Shown here: one piece after another, positions 10,483-20,641 of the stretch
Numbering within the stretch: the stretch's first letter is position 1
Layout of the letters: the number at the start of each line of letters is the position of its first letter
NCBI GenBank assembly: GCA_002077045.2
Contig: KZ111142.1
Location: 847,017 to 911,016, forward strand
Direction of reading: 5' to 3'
DNA length: 64,000 nucleotides
Source of the DNA: Rachicladosporium sp. CCFEE 5018
Taxonomy: Eukaryota; Ascomycota; Dothideomycetes; Cladosporiales; Cladosporiaceae
The notes under the pieces: model-generated
Told to the model about the DNA's origin: nothing
The model's input: only the letters and a program-made list of their open reading frames with translations
The model's database searches: none
Program-made: the position numbers and the translations under genes

Positions 10483-11223
10483 CTTCGACGACACTCAGCT
10501 GATCAACTTAGGGCTTCAGACTCTGCTCTATGCGTTCATGCAATGGACCTCTACGACTCGAAAAAGACTTCTGCGCAGACGAAGGAAACAAGAACTGAAG
10601 CTGTTGTTGCGATCAACGGTGCCGAGGCAGCACGTGAATTCGACTTTACAAATTGTTGTGCTTTACGAGCAAACGAGGTCTAATGCAGGTGCTATGCACT
10701 CCGAGAATGCGTCTGTCTGAAGGCACGCATTCTAATACCACTCTTGACACTTGGTGCTCGCAATCTGGAGAGACACGAATGATGGTCGACGGCAGAAGAC
10801 AGCTACACTTGCACAAATCTACAGTGCAAAGTCTGTCTGCCGTGCTCAGCCACACGCAGACCACCATCCAACAGCCGGCGGTTGACTCCGACGCCCCCGA
10901 TCTGCATGGCTGTCGGCTACTGCGACGCGCAAGGATGTGCCTTGCTTTGTACAGATACACTAGTAGCGGGGGGCTGGTAGGGCCAAGGTGCTTCCATTGC
11001 GTCAGACGAAGACAGCGCTGCCGAATTGCATCGAGGCCGCGAAACAGGTTTCACGGTTGGCTGGCTCGAAATCCTTTCTGTCCGGTACGGTCTCCGTATC
11101 TCTACCTTACCATTGCAATCGATACCCGTGGGCATCTCTATCCCAGCTCTCTCCACCATCACTAAAACCCTTCCAATCCCAATACCTTGGTCCACTCCAA
11201 AACCCAAGGAGTAGTCTACCACC
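10483..11223. promoter_or_regulatory. Conserved divergent promoter region with an inverted repeat
   Basis: These 741 bp separate two divergent start codons. The part at about 10,790-11,060 is nearly identical to 63,105-63,380, conservation as strong as in the coding regions. An inverted repeat TTGCAC-N9-GTGCAA (10,809-10,829) is kept at 63,125-63,145, with the only change in the spacer. Frames cross this region in both copies but do not agree upstream, so I read it as promoter and 5' UTR. Confidence 0.5.
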
Positions 11224-11889
11224 ATGTCGGAAAAGCAAGAAGAATCGCAATCAGCCTCTGTAGGTGCCGAAGGCGGTGCAAACGCCGGCGGCAGCGTCGG
11301 CGCCTCAGCCAGCAAATCCTCTTCCTCCGTCAAGAAAACCCCCAAAAAGCTCGGCGGCAAGAAAGAAGCCGCAGCCAAGGAAGAGGAACCGCAGCAGCAA
11401 CCTACTCCCGATGCCACGGACGAGGGCGGCGAAGACGCACAGGCTGACGCCGAGGGTGAGGAGCAGGCCGAGCCGGAACCCCAGCAGCAGCGCGAGAAGT
11501 CCCGCAGACGCCAGAGTCGTGGACGGGGACGCAAGGGAGGCGATTCGGATGCGGAGAGTGTGGCGAGGAGCGATCAGAGTGCTAGTGGAGGGAGGAGGCA
11601 GAGGCAGAAGCAGAAGAAGCAGCAGGGTAAGGGTGGTGGCGGGCTAGACGACATCACTGAAGGTCTACCTGGAGGCGAGATGGTGCAGGACACTGCAGGC
11701 AAGGCTGTTGGGCAGGTCGGCGACACCGCAGGCAAGGCACTTGGTGGGCTGACTGGAGGTGGAGAGAAAAAGGAAGAGGAGGAGGGTGGTGGGGAGCAAT
11801 TGCGATTGCGACTTGAGCTGAACCTGGACATCGAGATCCAGCTGAAGGCGAAGATCCACGGTGACCTGACACTGGGTCTGCTCAACTAG
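11224..11889 (+). CDS. Low-complexity charged protein with a conserved amphipathic C-terminal motif (copy A)
   Basis: The protein has 221 residues and no intron. The body is low-complexity: Gly/Ala/Ser-rich, then Lys-rich, then Glu/Gln-rich, then an Arg/Ser/Gly stretch resembling RGG or RS nucleic-acid-binding regions (about residues 98-140). A Gly-rich segment with two DTAGKA repeats follows. The last 30 residues form an alternating hydrophobic/charged strand ending in IHGDLTLGLL. The same tail pattern ends the otherwise different protein at 12,734. I do not know its function. Copy B starts at 63,541 with almost the same sequence. Confidence 0.85.
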   Translation: MSEKQEESQSASVGAEGGANAGGSVGASASKSSSSVKKTPKKLGGKKEAAAKEEEPQQQPTPDATDEGGEDAQADAEGEEQAEPEPQQQREKSRRRQSRGRGRKGGDSDAESVARSDQSASGGRRQRQKQKKQQGKGGGGLDDITEGLPGGEMVQDTAGKAVGQVGDTAGKALGGLTGGGEKKEEEEGGGEQLRLRLELNLDIEIQLKAKIHGDLTLGLLN

Positions 11890-12733
11890 ATGGATCTGAA
11901 AATGCTGAGGTGTTCACTGACACGTTGGTGTCCAGTGGTGCTTTGATGTTCTATGTAATGCACCGCAATCTATGGCCTACCTACCATACCTTTTACTCTC
12001 CTCACCTGGTAGTTACTTTTTGGCCACTCTCCCCTACGGACATCCACGGCGACTCAGCACTGTATCTCGCTAGACAGTCCCACCGCTCCAGACATTTGCT
12101 GAACTCTCTATGCAAGCGAACCGGGCACAAATTCCACTAACCAAACCTCATCAATCGAATTACTCTCATTCGTCTCCTTCCAAACTCAGATTCCGAGTCG
12201 TTCGACTACACCAGCCACCCCACGCGCCAACCACGCACTTCCAAACGTCTGCCAAAAGTCTGTCTTCCACTTACATCAAGATTCTTGCACAAACGACGCG
12301 CGTAAAGTGCTTGCATGAGACAAAGTGACTTCATCGCTGTGGCGTAGCGGGGCCGGAACTCTCGCATGCAGCAAGTAATCCCTGTTGGCGATCGAGGATG
12401 TCGGCAGCAGCGCCGGTGGGGTAAAGACGTGCAAGTTACGGCGAGGATGGAAACAGGTTTCTAGAAAGAGCAGTGGTCATTGGTTGGCGGCGGTCAGGAC
12501 CTTACTGCGGATTACGGCATTCGTGGGAGGGCTCGAGAAGCTGCCGTTGCTGCATCTGCTGGACCTACTGGCCGTTGTCTGTAGAACTAGAAGGACTGTG
12601 TCATTGACGATTGCTGCATCACTTGACCCGTTCGAGTACTGGACCACTGGACGACATAGCCATAGATTGAACTTCCACTCGGAACCATCTCCTGAAGCCC
12701 TTCGCAGCGGATCGTTGCCAAACAACCGCAAAC
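11890..12733. other. Intergenic, no gene seen
   Basis: These 844 bp lie between two same-strand genes that share a C-terminal motif. Only short frames without recognisable content are present. This should hold the terminator of the first gene and the promoter of the second. Confidence 0.5.
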
Positions 12734-13348
12734 ATGGTCAAAGAAACCGAAGCCCCCGACAGGATATACCACAAGGAAGCCGAGGATGAATCCGAGCAAG
12801 AGGAAATTGATCGCCGCAAGCAACAACTCATCAAGCGACAGGAAGCCGATGGCGGTCCCCCCCGGCAACCCAACAAAGAAATCGAAGAAGGCCGCACCGT
12901 AACGCAAAACAAGAAAGTCCAGAACCTCGTCGCCATGCAACGCCGCGAGGAAGGCCTCGAGACAAACCGCTCCCGCTCCTCCTCGCGAAGAGATCGCAGG
13001 AAGCGATTGAAGAAAGAGCAAGACGAGGGGAAGCACATGTTCACGACCAGTCTCGAAGTCCTCGAAGAAGCGGACGCACGCGGCGATCTCCAGGCTCAGC
13101 GGCCGTTTGAGCGTATTGGGCCGGACAGCACGTCCATGGATGGGCCTGTCACGCATGCTCGTGCTATGAGAGGCGAAATTCCACTCCGAGGCTCAGATCC
13201 CAGGCAGCCGGAGTATATGCACTATAAGAAGTTTGGCGAGGCGCCGGGAGGGGATAGCGATGGGTTGAAGTTGAGCTTGGAGGCGAATTTGGAGATTGAG
13301 ATTGAGTTGAAGGCGAGTATTCGCGGGGATTTGGTGTTGAGTTTATAG
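12734..13348 (+). CDS. Charged coiled-coil-like protein sharing the amphipathic C-terminal motif
   Basis: The protein has 204 residues and no intron. The N-terminal 110 residues are rich in Glu, Lys, Arg and Gln, with long helical or coiled-coil potential and an RSRSSSRRDRR stretch. The C-terminal 28 residues follow the same alternating pattern as the protein ending at 11,889: LxLxLExNLxIEI, then LKAxIxGDLxLxL. The rest of the two proteins does not align by eye. The function is unknown. The shared tail on adjacent same-strand genes suggests a common partner, membrane surface or assembly mode. Start at ATG 12,734. Confidence 0.82.
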   Translation: MVKETEAPDRIYHKEAEDESEQEEIDRRKQQLIKRQEADGGPPRQPNKEIEEGRTVTQNKKVQNLVAMQRREEGLETNRSRSSSRRDRRKRLKKEQDEGKHMFTTSLEVLEEADARGDLQAQRPFERIGPDSTSMDGPVTHARAMRGEIPLRGSDPRQPEYMHYKKFGEAPGGDSDGLKLSLEANLEIEIELKASIRGDLVLSL

Positions 13349-13792
13349 TAAGTCCTTCCCTCTTCCGACTCTGCAAGACCGTGGAGATGCCTTGACATGT
13401 GGAGTGTGTTTTGTAACGAAGTCGACAGCGAGTAACGGTGGCCCTACAGTGCTTGAACTCGAGCTTCACACCATACGATGGAAGGACCGATCGGCGAGGA
13501 TGGAGTCTGGGGCGATTCCATGCGCATAGGCTGATGGATGTGCTTTCTGATATAGTACTTGAAAGGTGGTGCATATTTGTATATAGTCAACGCTATGCTA
13601 TGACCGTACAACAACGCCGATGAGAGCGCATATCATGCATCTCTGCTCCGATGGTCTGCTGTACCAACCGTGCTATGCCTATGAAAATACCCCTCTAGAC
13701 ATACAAATCCAGCCTTCATCTTTGCATCGTACACATCCTCTTACTGGCCGATACCCAGCCATACCCCGCCCGATCATACACAACCATACATC
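13349..13792. other. Convergent intergenic region, no gene seen
   Basis: These 444 bp lie between the 3' ends of the charged protein and the GAR-domain gene. Nothing else is supported. Confidence 0.5.
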
Positions 13793-16700
13793 CTACTTCT
13801 TCCCCACCCCACCCAACGCACTAGAACTCCTGAATATCACACGCCTCGTCCCACCCGCCTTCCCAATCTCTCCCACAACCCCCTTATCCCCCCTCGCCTT
13901 CTCGGCACTAGCTTTCGTGACCTTCTCGAGCATACCCTCAATCCACTTGGCCTTGTGCTCGGGCAGATCAGCTTTCTTGCCACTGTTGTTCGCGCTTGCG
14001 AAAGCAGTCCGCGATGCAAGCGAGTCCGCAGTTGACGGGCGTGAGGACTTATTGGGCGTGGAGGTGAAGTTGGCTGGCGTCGGACTGCTCGAAGTCTCCG
14101 GCGAGACTGGCGTGGCGGCGCTGTCGTTGCTTCCAGGGCGAGAGCCAGGGATAGGTGTCTGCCTGGCAGCGGCACCACTCACCTTTCTCGAGCTTGTGCC
14201 AGCGCTGGCTAGGGTCGATACATCGACCTCTCGACCTCCACTGACTGTGCGACTGCCGTGATGTTCGGCGTACTGTCGCAGGTAGTCTGCGAGATCTGCC
14301 CACCCGCCACCGACACGCACCATGACACGCTCGTTTTCGCCTACTAGTCGGACGAAGAGACGGATTGGCTGTTCTTCACGCCCTGCTTGAGTGAGATGAT
14401 ACAGCTTCACTTCGGGATCTGCTGCGGATTGTGACTTCTTAGCATCGAGCTCCGCGGGCGCAAGGGTGAGCCCTGAACTCTTCGTCTGCGAGACAAGACG
14501 AGGCGTCTTCGGTCGAGGATCACTAGCGTTCCGCGGCGAAGATCTAGGGTTAGACCGGAACCTGATAGGCGCCGGCAAAGCCTCGAGCACGGAACTAACG
14601 TGGCGATCGAAGGACGCCGCATCATGCTTCGTCGGTGTCTTGAAGGCAGGTTTCTTCTTCTGGGGAGTGAGTGTAGCAGCGGGAGGCTGGCGGCGCTTGC
14701 CCATGAGAGCGTTCAGGTCTGCTTTCTGGGCTGCTGGACTGCCTTCTGCGACTGCTGCGGCCCGCTTAGGCATTGGTCCGCTTGTTCTCGGAAGTACTGG
14801 TGACTCCTCGAGCGGTGACACGGGGCTCGGAACTTCGGAAGCATCGTCCTTGACTGCGGACACTTCTGCGACACTAGGCACATGACCACTTGGCGGGACT
14901 GGAAACGCAGCGAAGCTCTGCTGCCCGATGGGAGATTGCGAATGCTCGACCGGACTGCTTGACTTCGTCTGCAACATGGAAGTCGGTCTTCGTTTGATCA
15001 GGTCGATGCTGCGAAGCTCAGATCGGGAATGAGACTCGATACTCGTCATGCTTGCCCGTTTCACCATGAGAGGCTTGCTGACAGACAGGTCATCATTGTC
15101 AACTTCGCCGTGGAGACCCGGGATTCTGAGGCGAAGAGGCAGTGGAGATGCCAAGGGCGTACTGATGCTCCGAATTTGGAGTGGAGTGACAGCTGCGACG
15201 CTGTTGCGTTGTGATGCTGTGGGACTCTGGAGGGGGAAATATCCGATGCTCGCGTCTCTAATCTCGGGCGAAGACATCGCTGACAGTGGAGACTCCGGGG
15301 AGCTTTGATCGTGTAGCTGCTGCAAATCCCTTGGAGAGTCGTTCTGGGACTTTGCATCGTGTTCCGTCTCGTTGGTGTTGCTTTGGTCGATCGAATCGGC
15401 ACTGAGTGCCTCGCGATCACTTGAGGACGCACTGCGTACCTCCTTGTGAGCGAGAGCTTTTTGCTCGTCTAGCCATTCGATCGACCTTCGCAGGCCTGAT
15501 GGTGATCCAGCGCGACCTGTCGATCCACGGCGGGCTGCTGATGTGGCGTTACGTTCCTCCGGTGTTGCCGGCAGGCTATCAACAAACATGCGATCGAAGG
15601 TATTGCTATCCAGTGGCCCCGGGCTATGAATCTCTGTACTGCCGTCGCTGAGCTCATGATGTAGGCTCGGCAGACCAGGCGCAGGCACAGGCGCAGTCTC
15701 GTTTATCGGGGAGACTTGCGCAGGTGTAGTGCCAGCGTGAGGAGACGCAACGGGCGATGCAAGTGGCCAGTCTTCGGCCATGGCAGGAGCAGCGCTTATG
15801 CCCGGCTTTCTCTCCCTCTCGTGGTGGACTGCAGGTAGGCGAATGTCGTTCTGACCAGAGCTATTCGGTTTTGTCGACGGCATTGATTTCAGATCCTGCG
15901 TCGCTGGCTCAGGTAACGAAGGCGTATCTTCTCGACTTTCCAGAGGGGCCGGTCTAGCCCCAGAAGCCACAACACCATTCGCGTGCGCCTCTTCTGCCGG
16001 TGCCACTGTACTGACGCCTGCTGGGGCAACAACCTCGCGATCCCCATTCGTCAAACTAGGTGTCCGCTCCTTACCCGACACAGTCCTCCTCGACGCCGCC
16101 GAGCTACTACGACTCACCTCCTCCGGCTTGTCTTTCTTGAACAGTCGAGTGAACGCATTACTAGCATGTTCAAACGACCTCACGGGAGACTTAGTCGCGC
16201 GTTGTAACGAGCTGGTACGCTCAGCGTCCGACAAGAACGCAGCGCGCTTCTTGACCGTGATGTTGGCTGGCACACTGCTTGTTGAGACAGACCTCGAAGG
16301 TGCGTCTGCCGTGAGGTGATCGTCGCCATGTCCTTTGGAGGGAACTGTATCGGACACAAGTCGTGGGTTAGCTCCGGCCTCAGGCGCATCCAGCTCGTCG
16401 CTGCCCTTGGCGACGGCAGTCACGTCCCGGGGCGCGTCAGATCGTTCGAGATAGTGCTCAGTCGCATCTTCAGGCTGATTAAGGTGGATCTCAGAGTCAA
16501 GCTCGGTGACTAAAGCACGGCCGCCAGTCTCAGGTCCGCTCAATGCTGCCGGCGCCGGTCTTGAAGAATGCTTAACATCGATTATGGCAGAATCAATCAT
16601 TGCCTCCATATCTGTCACGTTCTCCTGTGGGATCGTGCTACCTGTGACCGGCTGAGCACCGTTCGAGGCGTGATCCCTGAAGTCGGTAGATTGACCATCA

Positions 16701-17812
16701 GACCCAGCAAAGTGATCAGTAGGCGGAATATCCTTGCTGAGTCGTCTTGCCTCGTGATCAGCAGCTCGACTCTCAACGAGCTTACGATCAAGGATTGTGC
16801 TCTCAGCCTGTACCCTCCACTCCGAGTACTTCTGCTCCAAATGCTCAAAGTCTTCGATCCACCGCTCTGGTAGGGACTCTGCGCCACCTTCCGTTTCGTC
16901 GAGCAAGTTGTCGAGTCGCCTACCGAGACTCGTGATGCGATCCTCGAGCCTGTTTTGCAGGTCGAGCAGATGATCGTTCTCAGACGGCTTTCTTTGGCCC
17001 AAGGCATCGGGTTCGCTTGCTGAAGGCTTCAGGGCCTCCCATGCACCGCCTAGCTCGCTCCTCGCCTGCTTCATGCCATCCAGAAATCCGGGCACTTGTC
17101 GAAGGATCCATAGTCGAGTTGTCCATACGTCTAGCAGCTTATTAAGTCGCGACAGATATGGCAGCGCTTTCAGTATCGTAGCTGTGACAACCGTTGTATA
17201 ATCATCCAACTTCCTCCCCCTCGCAGCATTCCCGTTCACTTCACTCCCGTCGTCTGCATCCTGATGTGCCCCCCTCACAAACCCCTTCAACTCCTCCACA
17301 TCCACATCCTCAACCCCCCTCTCAATCTCCGCAATCCTCCCCTCATATCCCTCCACAGTCCGCCTGGTCAGACTTCCCCACCACTCCACCTCTTCCTCAC
17401 CCTCCCGATCCCGATCCCACAACTCATCCCCAACATCAACTCTCCTCCTCTTCCTCTCCCTCACCTCCTCGAACCCTCCCTCATCATCCCACTCCCACCC
17501 CTCAACCTCCCTCACCCAAGCCCGAACATCCACACAGAATCCCGCCGCCCGCTGCCCCAGCACCCTCCTCGAATCAGACGTATGCTCGAAGCATTTGGCC
17601 AACGCATCGGCTCTAGGCGACGCCGCGCGAGTCTGGCCAAAAGCTCTGAGAGCGACTCTGGGGGAGAGGTCGCGGAGGAGTGGATCGGCGTCTATATGCC
17701 GACCATACGACACCTGTCTCCGCACGGGGGAGTGCGAGATGGAGCGGAGGGGTCGTGCTGGCGGAGCGAATATAGGGGGATCGACTAGAGGATTACTGCT
17801 GATATCTGCCAT
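13793..17812 (-). CDS. Large GAR (GAS2-related) domain cytoskeletal protein
   Basis: This is a single open frame of 1339 residues. The first 450 residues are helical and charged (WEWDDEGGFEEV, many Glu/Arg). A long disordered Ser/Pro-rich middle follows. Near residues 1165-1235 sits a segment fitting the GAS2-related (GAR) microtubule-binding domain: YHLTQAGREEQPIRLFVRLV, then RVMVRVGGGWADLADYL. The tail is Ser/Pro-rich and ends in a basic IEGMLEKV region. Fungal GAR proteins of this kind are presumed to associate with microtubules or spindle-orientation machinery. That role is inferred from the domain only. The opposite strand is strikingly pyrimidine-rich at 17,190-17,530 because this strand encodes Glu/Arg/Asp runs. 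Confidence 0.85.
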   Translation of the reverse strand: MADISSNPLVDPPIFAPPARPLRSISHSPVRRQVSYGRHIDADPLLRDLSPRVALRAFGQTRAASPRADALAKCFEHTSDSRRVLGQRAAGFCVDVRAWVREVEGWEWDDEGGFEEVRERKRRRVDVGDELWDRDREGEEEVEWWGSLTRRTVEGYEGRIAEIERGVEDVDVEELKGFVRGAHQDADDGSEVNGNAARGRKLDDYTTVVTATILKALPYLSRLNKLLDVWTTRLWILRQVPGFLDGMKQARSELGGAWEALKPSASEPDALGQRKPSENDHLLDLQNRLEDRITSLGRRLDNLLDETEGGAESLPERWIEDFEHLEQKYSEWRVQAESTILDRKLVESRAADHEARRLSKDIPPTDHFAGSDGQSTDFRDHASNGAQPVTGSTIPQENVTDMEAMIDSAIIDVKHSSRPAPAALSGPETGGRALVTELDSEIHLNQPEDATEHYLERSDAPRDVTAVAKGSDELDAPEAGANPRLVSDTVPSKGHGDDHLTADAPSRSVSTSSVPANITVKKRAAFLSDAERTSSLQRATKSPVRSFEHASNAFTRLFKKDKPEEVSRSSSAASRRTVSGKERTPSLTNGDREVVAPAGVSTVAPAEEAHANGVVASGARPAPLESREDTPSLPEPATQDLKSMPSTKPNSSGQNDIRLPAVHHERERKPGISAAPAMAEDWPLASPVASPHAGTTPAQVSPINETAPVPAPGLPSLHHELSDGSTEIHSPGPLDSNTFDRMFVDSLPATPEERNATSAARRGSTGRAGSPSGLRRSIEWLDEQKALAHKEVRSASSSDREALSADSIDQSNTNETEHDAKSQNDSPRDLQQLHDQSSPESPLSAMSSPEIRDASIGYFPLQSPTASQRNSVAAVTPLQIRSISTPLASPLPLRLRIPGLHGEVDNDDLSVSKPLMVKRASMTSIESHSRSELRSIDLIKRRPTSMLQTKSSSPVEHSQSPIGQQSFAAFPVPPSGHVPSVAEVSAVKDDASEVPSPVSPLEESPVLPRTSGPMPKRAAAVAEGSPAAQKADLNALMGKRRQPPAATLTPQKKKPAFKTPTKHDAASFDRHVSSVLEALPAPIRFRSNPRSSPRNASDPRPKTPRLVSQTKSSGLTLAPAELDAKKSQSAADPEVKLYHLTQAGREEQPIRLFVRLVGENERVMVRVGGGWADLADYLRQYAEHHGSRTVSGGREVDVSTLASAGTSSRKVSGAAARQTPIPGSRPGSNDSAATPVSPETSSSPTPANFTSTPNKSSRPSTADSLASRTAFASANNSGKKADLPEHKAKWIEGMLEKVTKASAEKARGDKGVVGEIGKAGGTRRVIFRSSSALGGVGKK

Positions 17813-18421
17813 GTCGTGGAACTTTGGCGTTGGTGTAAGTTCAGTGTGGTGGTGCAGTTGGTGTGGCTGGTGATGGGCCTATGGATTGGCGACAAAGACA
17901 ATGGAAGTCATATCTTCGAAACATCGGGGATTTTGAAATGTCGCACTCTTGTCGCGTGGCGCGTGGTTCAATTGTCTTGGTCGAGCGTGTATCGTGTTGT
18001 CGGACGTGTTCGGGCAAGACCTGCATGTATCGTGGCTTATGTGGGTACAATTGTTGGAAGTTCTGGAAGCTTGGTGGAGCTCTCGGGAAATGTGACGTCT
18101 CTGTGAATTCTGTACATGTCTATTACAGAAACCAGACACCACCAAGCCTCTCGATGCACATCCATAACGAGATCTACTGAAATAGGAATAGGCAACGTCA
18201 ACGTAGGTGAAAGCCTTCGTGGCAGACTCCCATTACAGCGGAACACAGGCACCAGTATCCGCAGCGTTGCCCTCGCAGCCCTCGTGTATCATGAACATAA
18301 TCCTCATGACCCTCCCAAACGCCTCTTTCATGCCTCCGATACCGTCGGTGCAGCTTCTTCGACCCAGAACTTCGCTCGATACTGGCTCAGTCATGCTCCA
18401 TGATGCTTGAGCCACGTACGC
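17813..18421. other. Intergenic, no gene seen
   Basis: These 609 bp are upstream of the GAR-domain gene and downstream of mob2. Short frames occur on both strands, but none has recognisable content or matching splice sites. Confidence 0.5.
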
Positions 18422-19419
18422 TCATTCACTCCTCAACATACTCTCAACCAACTCCCCCAACGGACCCCACCACTCCCCCTTCCCCTTCCCTCCACTACCA
18501 CCCTCCTCAGCCAGTCCGAACTCCTCCACAAACAGTACGTAGTGCTTGAAACCCGTGTTCAAATGCGGCTCGAGCCCCAACCCCCTCACAACCGTATAAT
18601 GATGGCAGTAAATATGCGCATATATCCTATACAGCCTCTTGAAGATCATGCGGACAGTCTTCTCAAAGTCTGCTGGGAATGGCACGCCCGGTGCAGTCGG
18701 GAAGAGCGTGGCGTTCGAGAGGTGGTTGGAAGTCCAGGTGAGAAGGTGGGAGATGTAAGTTGGTGCAGGAAGGCGGGTTGGTTTGGGAAATTTGGGAGGG
18801 TCGTGCCAGAGGTATTCGAACTCGTCTGTGGCTTTCATCTCGGGGCAGGTGGTCGGGGAGCAGAATTCCGTGATGCTGCCGTAAAGCAGGTTGATTTGGT
18901 TGTAGAAGTCGACGACTACGCAGACGTATCAGCGAGAGCGTCGGTGCTGTTAGGCAGAGGATAAACTGTACCATTGACAGCCAGCCACTCATTCCTGTCC
19001 TCTCCCTCAGGTAGCTGCACGCATTTCCGCAGACTATTCCCGCCTAACGTCGTGTCGGCAAACTGCTTCAACTGCCACGTACTGCTTCCCTTCGCGCGTT
19101 TCTGACTCTGGAACGTCTGTCGACTACGTGCATTGCTGTTGCTGCGACCAAAGTTAACTTGCTGTCCTGGCCATCCACCATGCCCAGGCCAAGCAGGCTC
19201 ATCGTTTCTCAACGGTGGCGGTGCATCGGAGAAGAAAGTGTGGATCTGATGCTGTAGTGGGCTTGTGTGGACTGCGTCTGGAGGGAGTGGGAGGTGTAGG
19301 GAGCTCTCTGATGCAGCGAGGATGTTTGATTGGAGTGCGGGTAGAGGCTTGGGCGAGTGAGGGTAGTGAGCTTGGGGCGAGGAGTGAGGGACGAACATTG
19401 TGTTGATGAAGGAGCTCAT
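18422..19419 (-). CDS. mob2: Mob2-type kinase activator (NDR kinase partner)
   Basis: This is a Mob/phocein protein of 313 residues. Exon 1 is 19419-18972 and exon 2 is 18915-18422, with a 56-bp intron (GTACAG, GTAG). About 130 disordered Ser/Pro-rich residues precede the domain. The domain shows LRKCVQLPEGEDRNEWLAV, zinc ligands in FCSPTTCPEM and in IYAHIYCHHY, and the ending WGPLGELVESMLRS, which points to Mob2 rather than Mob1. Mob2 activates the NDR/LATS kinase of the Cbk1/Orb6/COT1 pathway in polarised growth and septation. An in-frame ATG at 19,467 lies inside a probable 5' UTR intron (19,514-19,462), so I place the start at 19,419. Confidence 0.93.
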
Positions 19420-19789
19420 CTTGAGCTCTGGTCTGGGTGAGATGGTCGTCTTGTCGGGTTGCTGCATTCCAGTGGGTTAGCCAGGGAATGGAGTGACTTT
19501 GCTGAGCATCTTACCAGCAAGGACACCTTCTAAGGAATCTACACGAGGTCGACGAGGACCGATCGTGTCAAGAAGAGTACAAGAAGAGTATTGGTGAGGT
19601 GTGGAAGTGAACGACGATCTAGTCGCGCCCTTTGAACCCACAAACATACTGCTGTATCCGGCTAGCGCGATATCATCCAATGCAACCTCTACGAGCATGT
19701 CCGATGATCAAATAATATACATCCTACAGCCTACACAATCCGCATAGTCACTAAACCACTCCTCCCCACACCCCCCACCAACCCCAATC

Positions 19790-20347
19790 ATGCCCCTCCT
19801 CCGGCCCCTCCCCGCCCATCTAGGTCTCATCCTCCCCCTCTGCACCGCCTCCGCCCAACTCGGCCTCTCCCTAGCCTCCCTTCCCCTCTTCGCCGCCTTC
19901 CTCTCCCCCAAAAAGGACTCTCAAGGCAACCTCACAAAAATCTCCGGCACGCCCCTCTCCCACTTCCTCGCCTCCTACTCCGGCCCCTTAGCCACCACCA
20001 ACCTCATTCTAACCCTTACAACCGTCGCCTCGGGCTTGCTGAGCTTCAGATGGCTAAGGCAGCATCAGACGCTAGAGACGGGGCAGGTGGGGTGGTGGTA
20101 TGCGGTTGGGGTTGCGTTTTCGGGGCTGCAGATGGGATTCGCGCCATTGGTCGCACCGGGGTTTCTGAGGATTGTGGGGCAGGTTGAGGAGGGGAAGGGA
20201 GGGAAGAGGGAAGCCGAGGTGCAGGGGGAGAATGAGAAGGATATGGCGACTATGTTCTTTGTGTATGTTGCAAGGACGGTCTTGGGGAGCTTGCCAGCAG
20301 TTGTATGTTTTGCCGAGGGTGTGGCGTTGAGCTTTTGGGTGATATGA
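19790..20347 (+). CDS. Predicted four-helix membrane protein, unknown function
   Basis: The protein has 185 residues and no intron. It has four hydrophobic segments at about residues 10-40, 70-88, 100-127 and 155-185. The last reaches the C-terminus. A charged Lys/Glu-rich loop (about 130-152) sits before helix four. The size and topology recall DUF1772/anthrone-oxygenase-like proteins, but I see no signature that proves this. Its start lies close upstream of mob2 on the opposite strand (mob2 5' leader to about 19,700), so the two may share a promoter. Confidence 0.7.
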   Translation: MPLLRPLPAHLGLILPLCTASAQLGLSLASLPLFAAFLSPKKDSQGNLTKISGTPLSHFLASYSGPLATTNLILTLTTVASGLLSFRWLRQHQTLETGQVGWWYAVGVAFSGLQMGFAPLVAPGFLRIVGQVEEGKGGKREAEVQGENEKDMATMFFVYVARTVLGSLPAVVCFAEGVALSFWVI

Positions 20348-20641
20348 TTCTGAGGGACGACAACTCCGCACATCAAAGGACCTGATAGTCTCCAGGGTGG
20401 GCATTCACTTCCCTAAGCACACATGTAACACTCTGCGAGGATAAAGGTGCTGGTCAGGAATCCATGGCAATGCACGGGTCCGCGACAGGTGGTCTATCGC
20501 GAGCGAAGCTCCGTTTCCACAATTCAGCGAGATTAGAACGATGCTTGTGACGCTGTCGGCAGTGAATACGCACTTCCGACAGTTGGAAGGAGTAGATTTA
20601 GTGGAAGTCTTGCGAGATGAAATGAGGGACCCGATACAGAG

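Larger units (their letters stand above)
1..11683 (+). repeat. Left copy (A) of a large direct segmental duplication
   Basis: Base 1 aligns with base 52,300 and base 11,683 aligns with base 64,000, in the same orientation. All six genes inside are repeated in the same order and strand, with matching intron positions. The offset drifts from 52,299 to 52,317, so there are only small net indels. Protein divergence is modest: I count 4 differences in the last 147 residues of the dehydrogenase at 1012 and 14 in 167 residues of the DUF2470 protein. Intergenic DNA also aligns. Neither outer boundary of the repeat is visible, because copy A is cut by the window start and copy B by the window end. Confidence 0.97.

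Noticed and set aside
17190..17530. Long pyrimidine-rich tract on the plus strand, possible triplex or regulatory DNA
   Set aside because: It is fully explained by Glu/Asp/Arg-rich codons of the GAR-domain gene on the other strand.
19477..19698. Possible first coding exon of mob2 (frame beginning MLVEVALDD)
   Set aside because: Its donor leaves phase 1, which does not join the Mob2 frame. More likely it is 5' UTR with an intron at 19,462-19,514.
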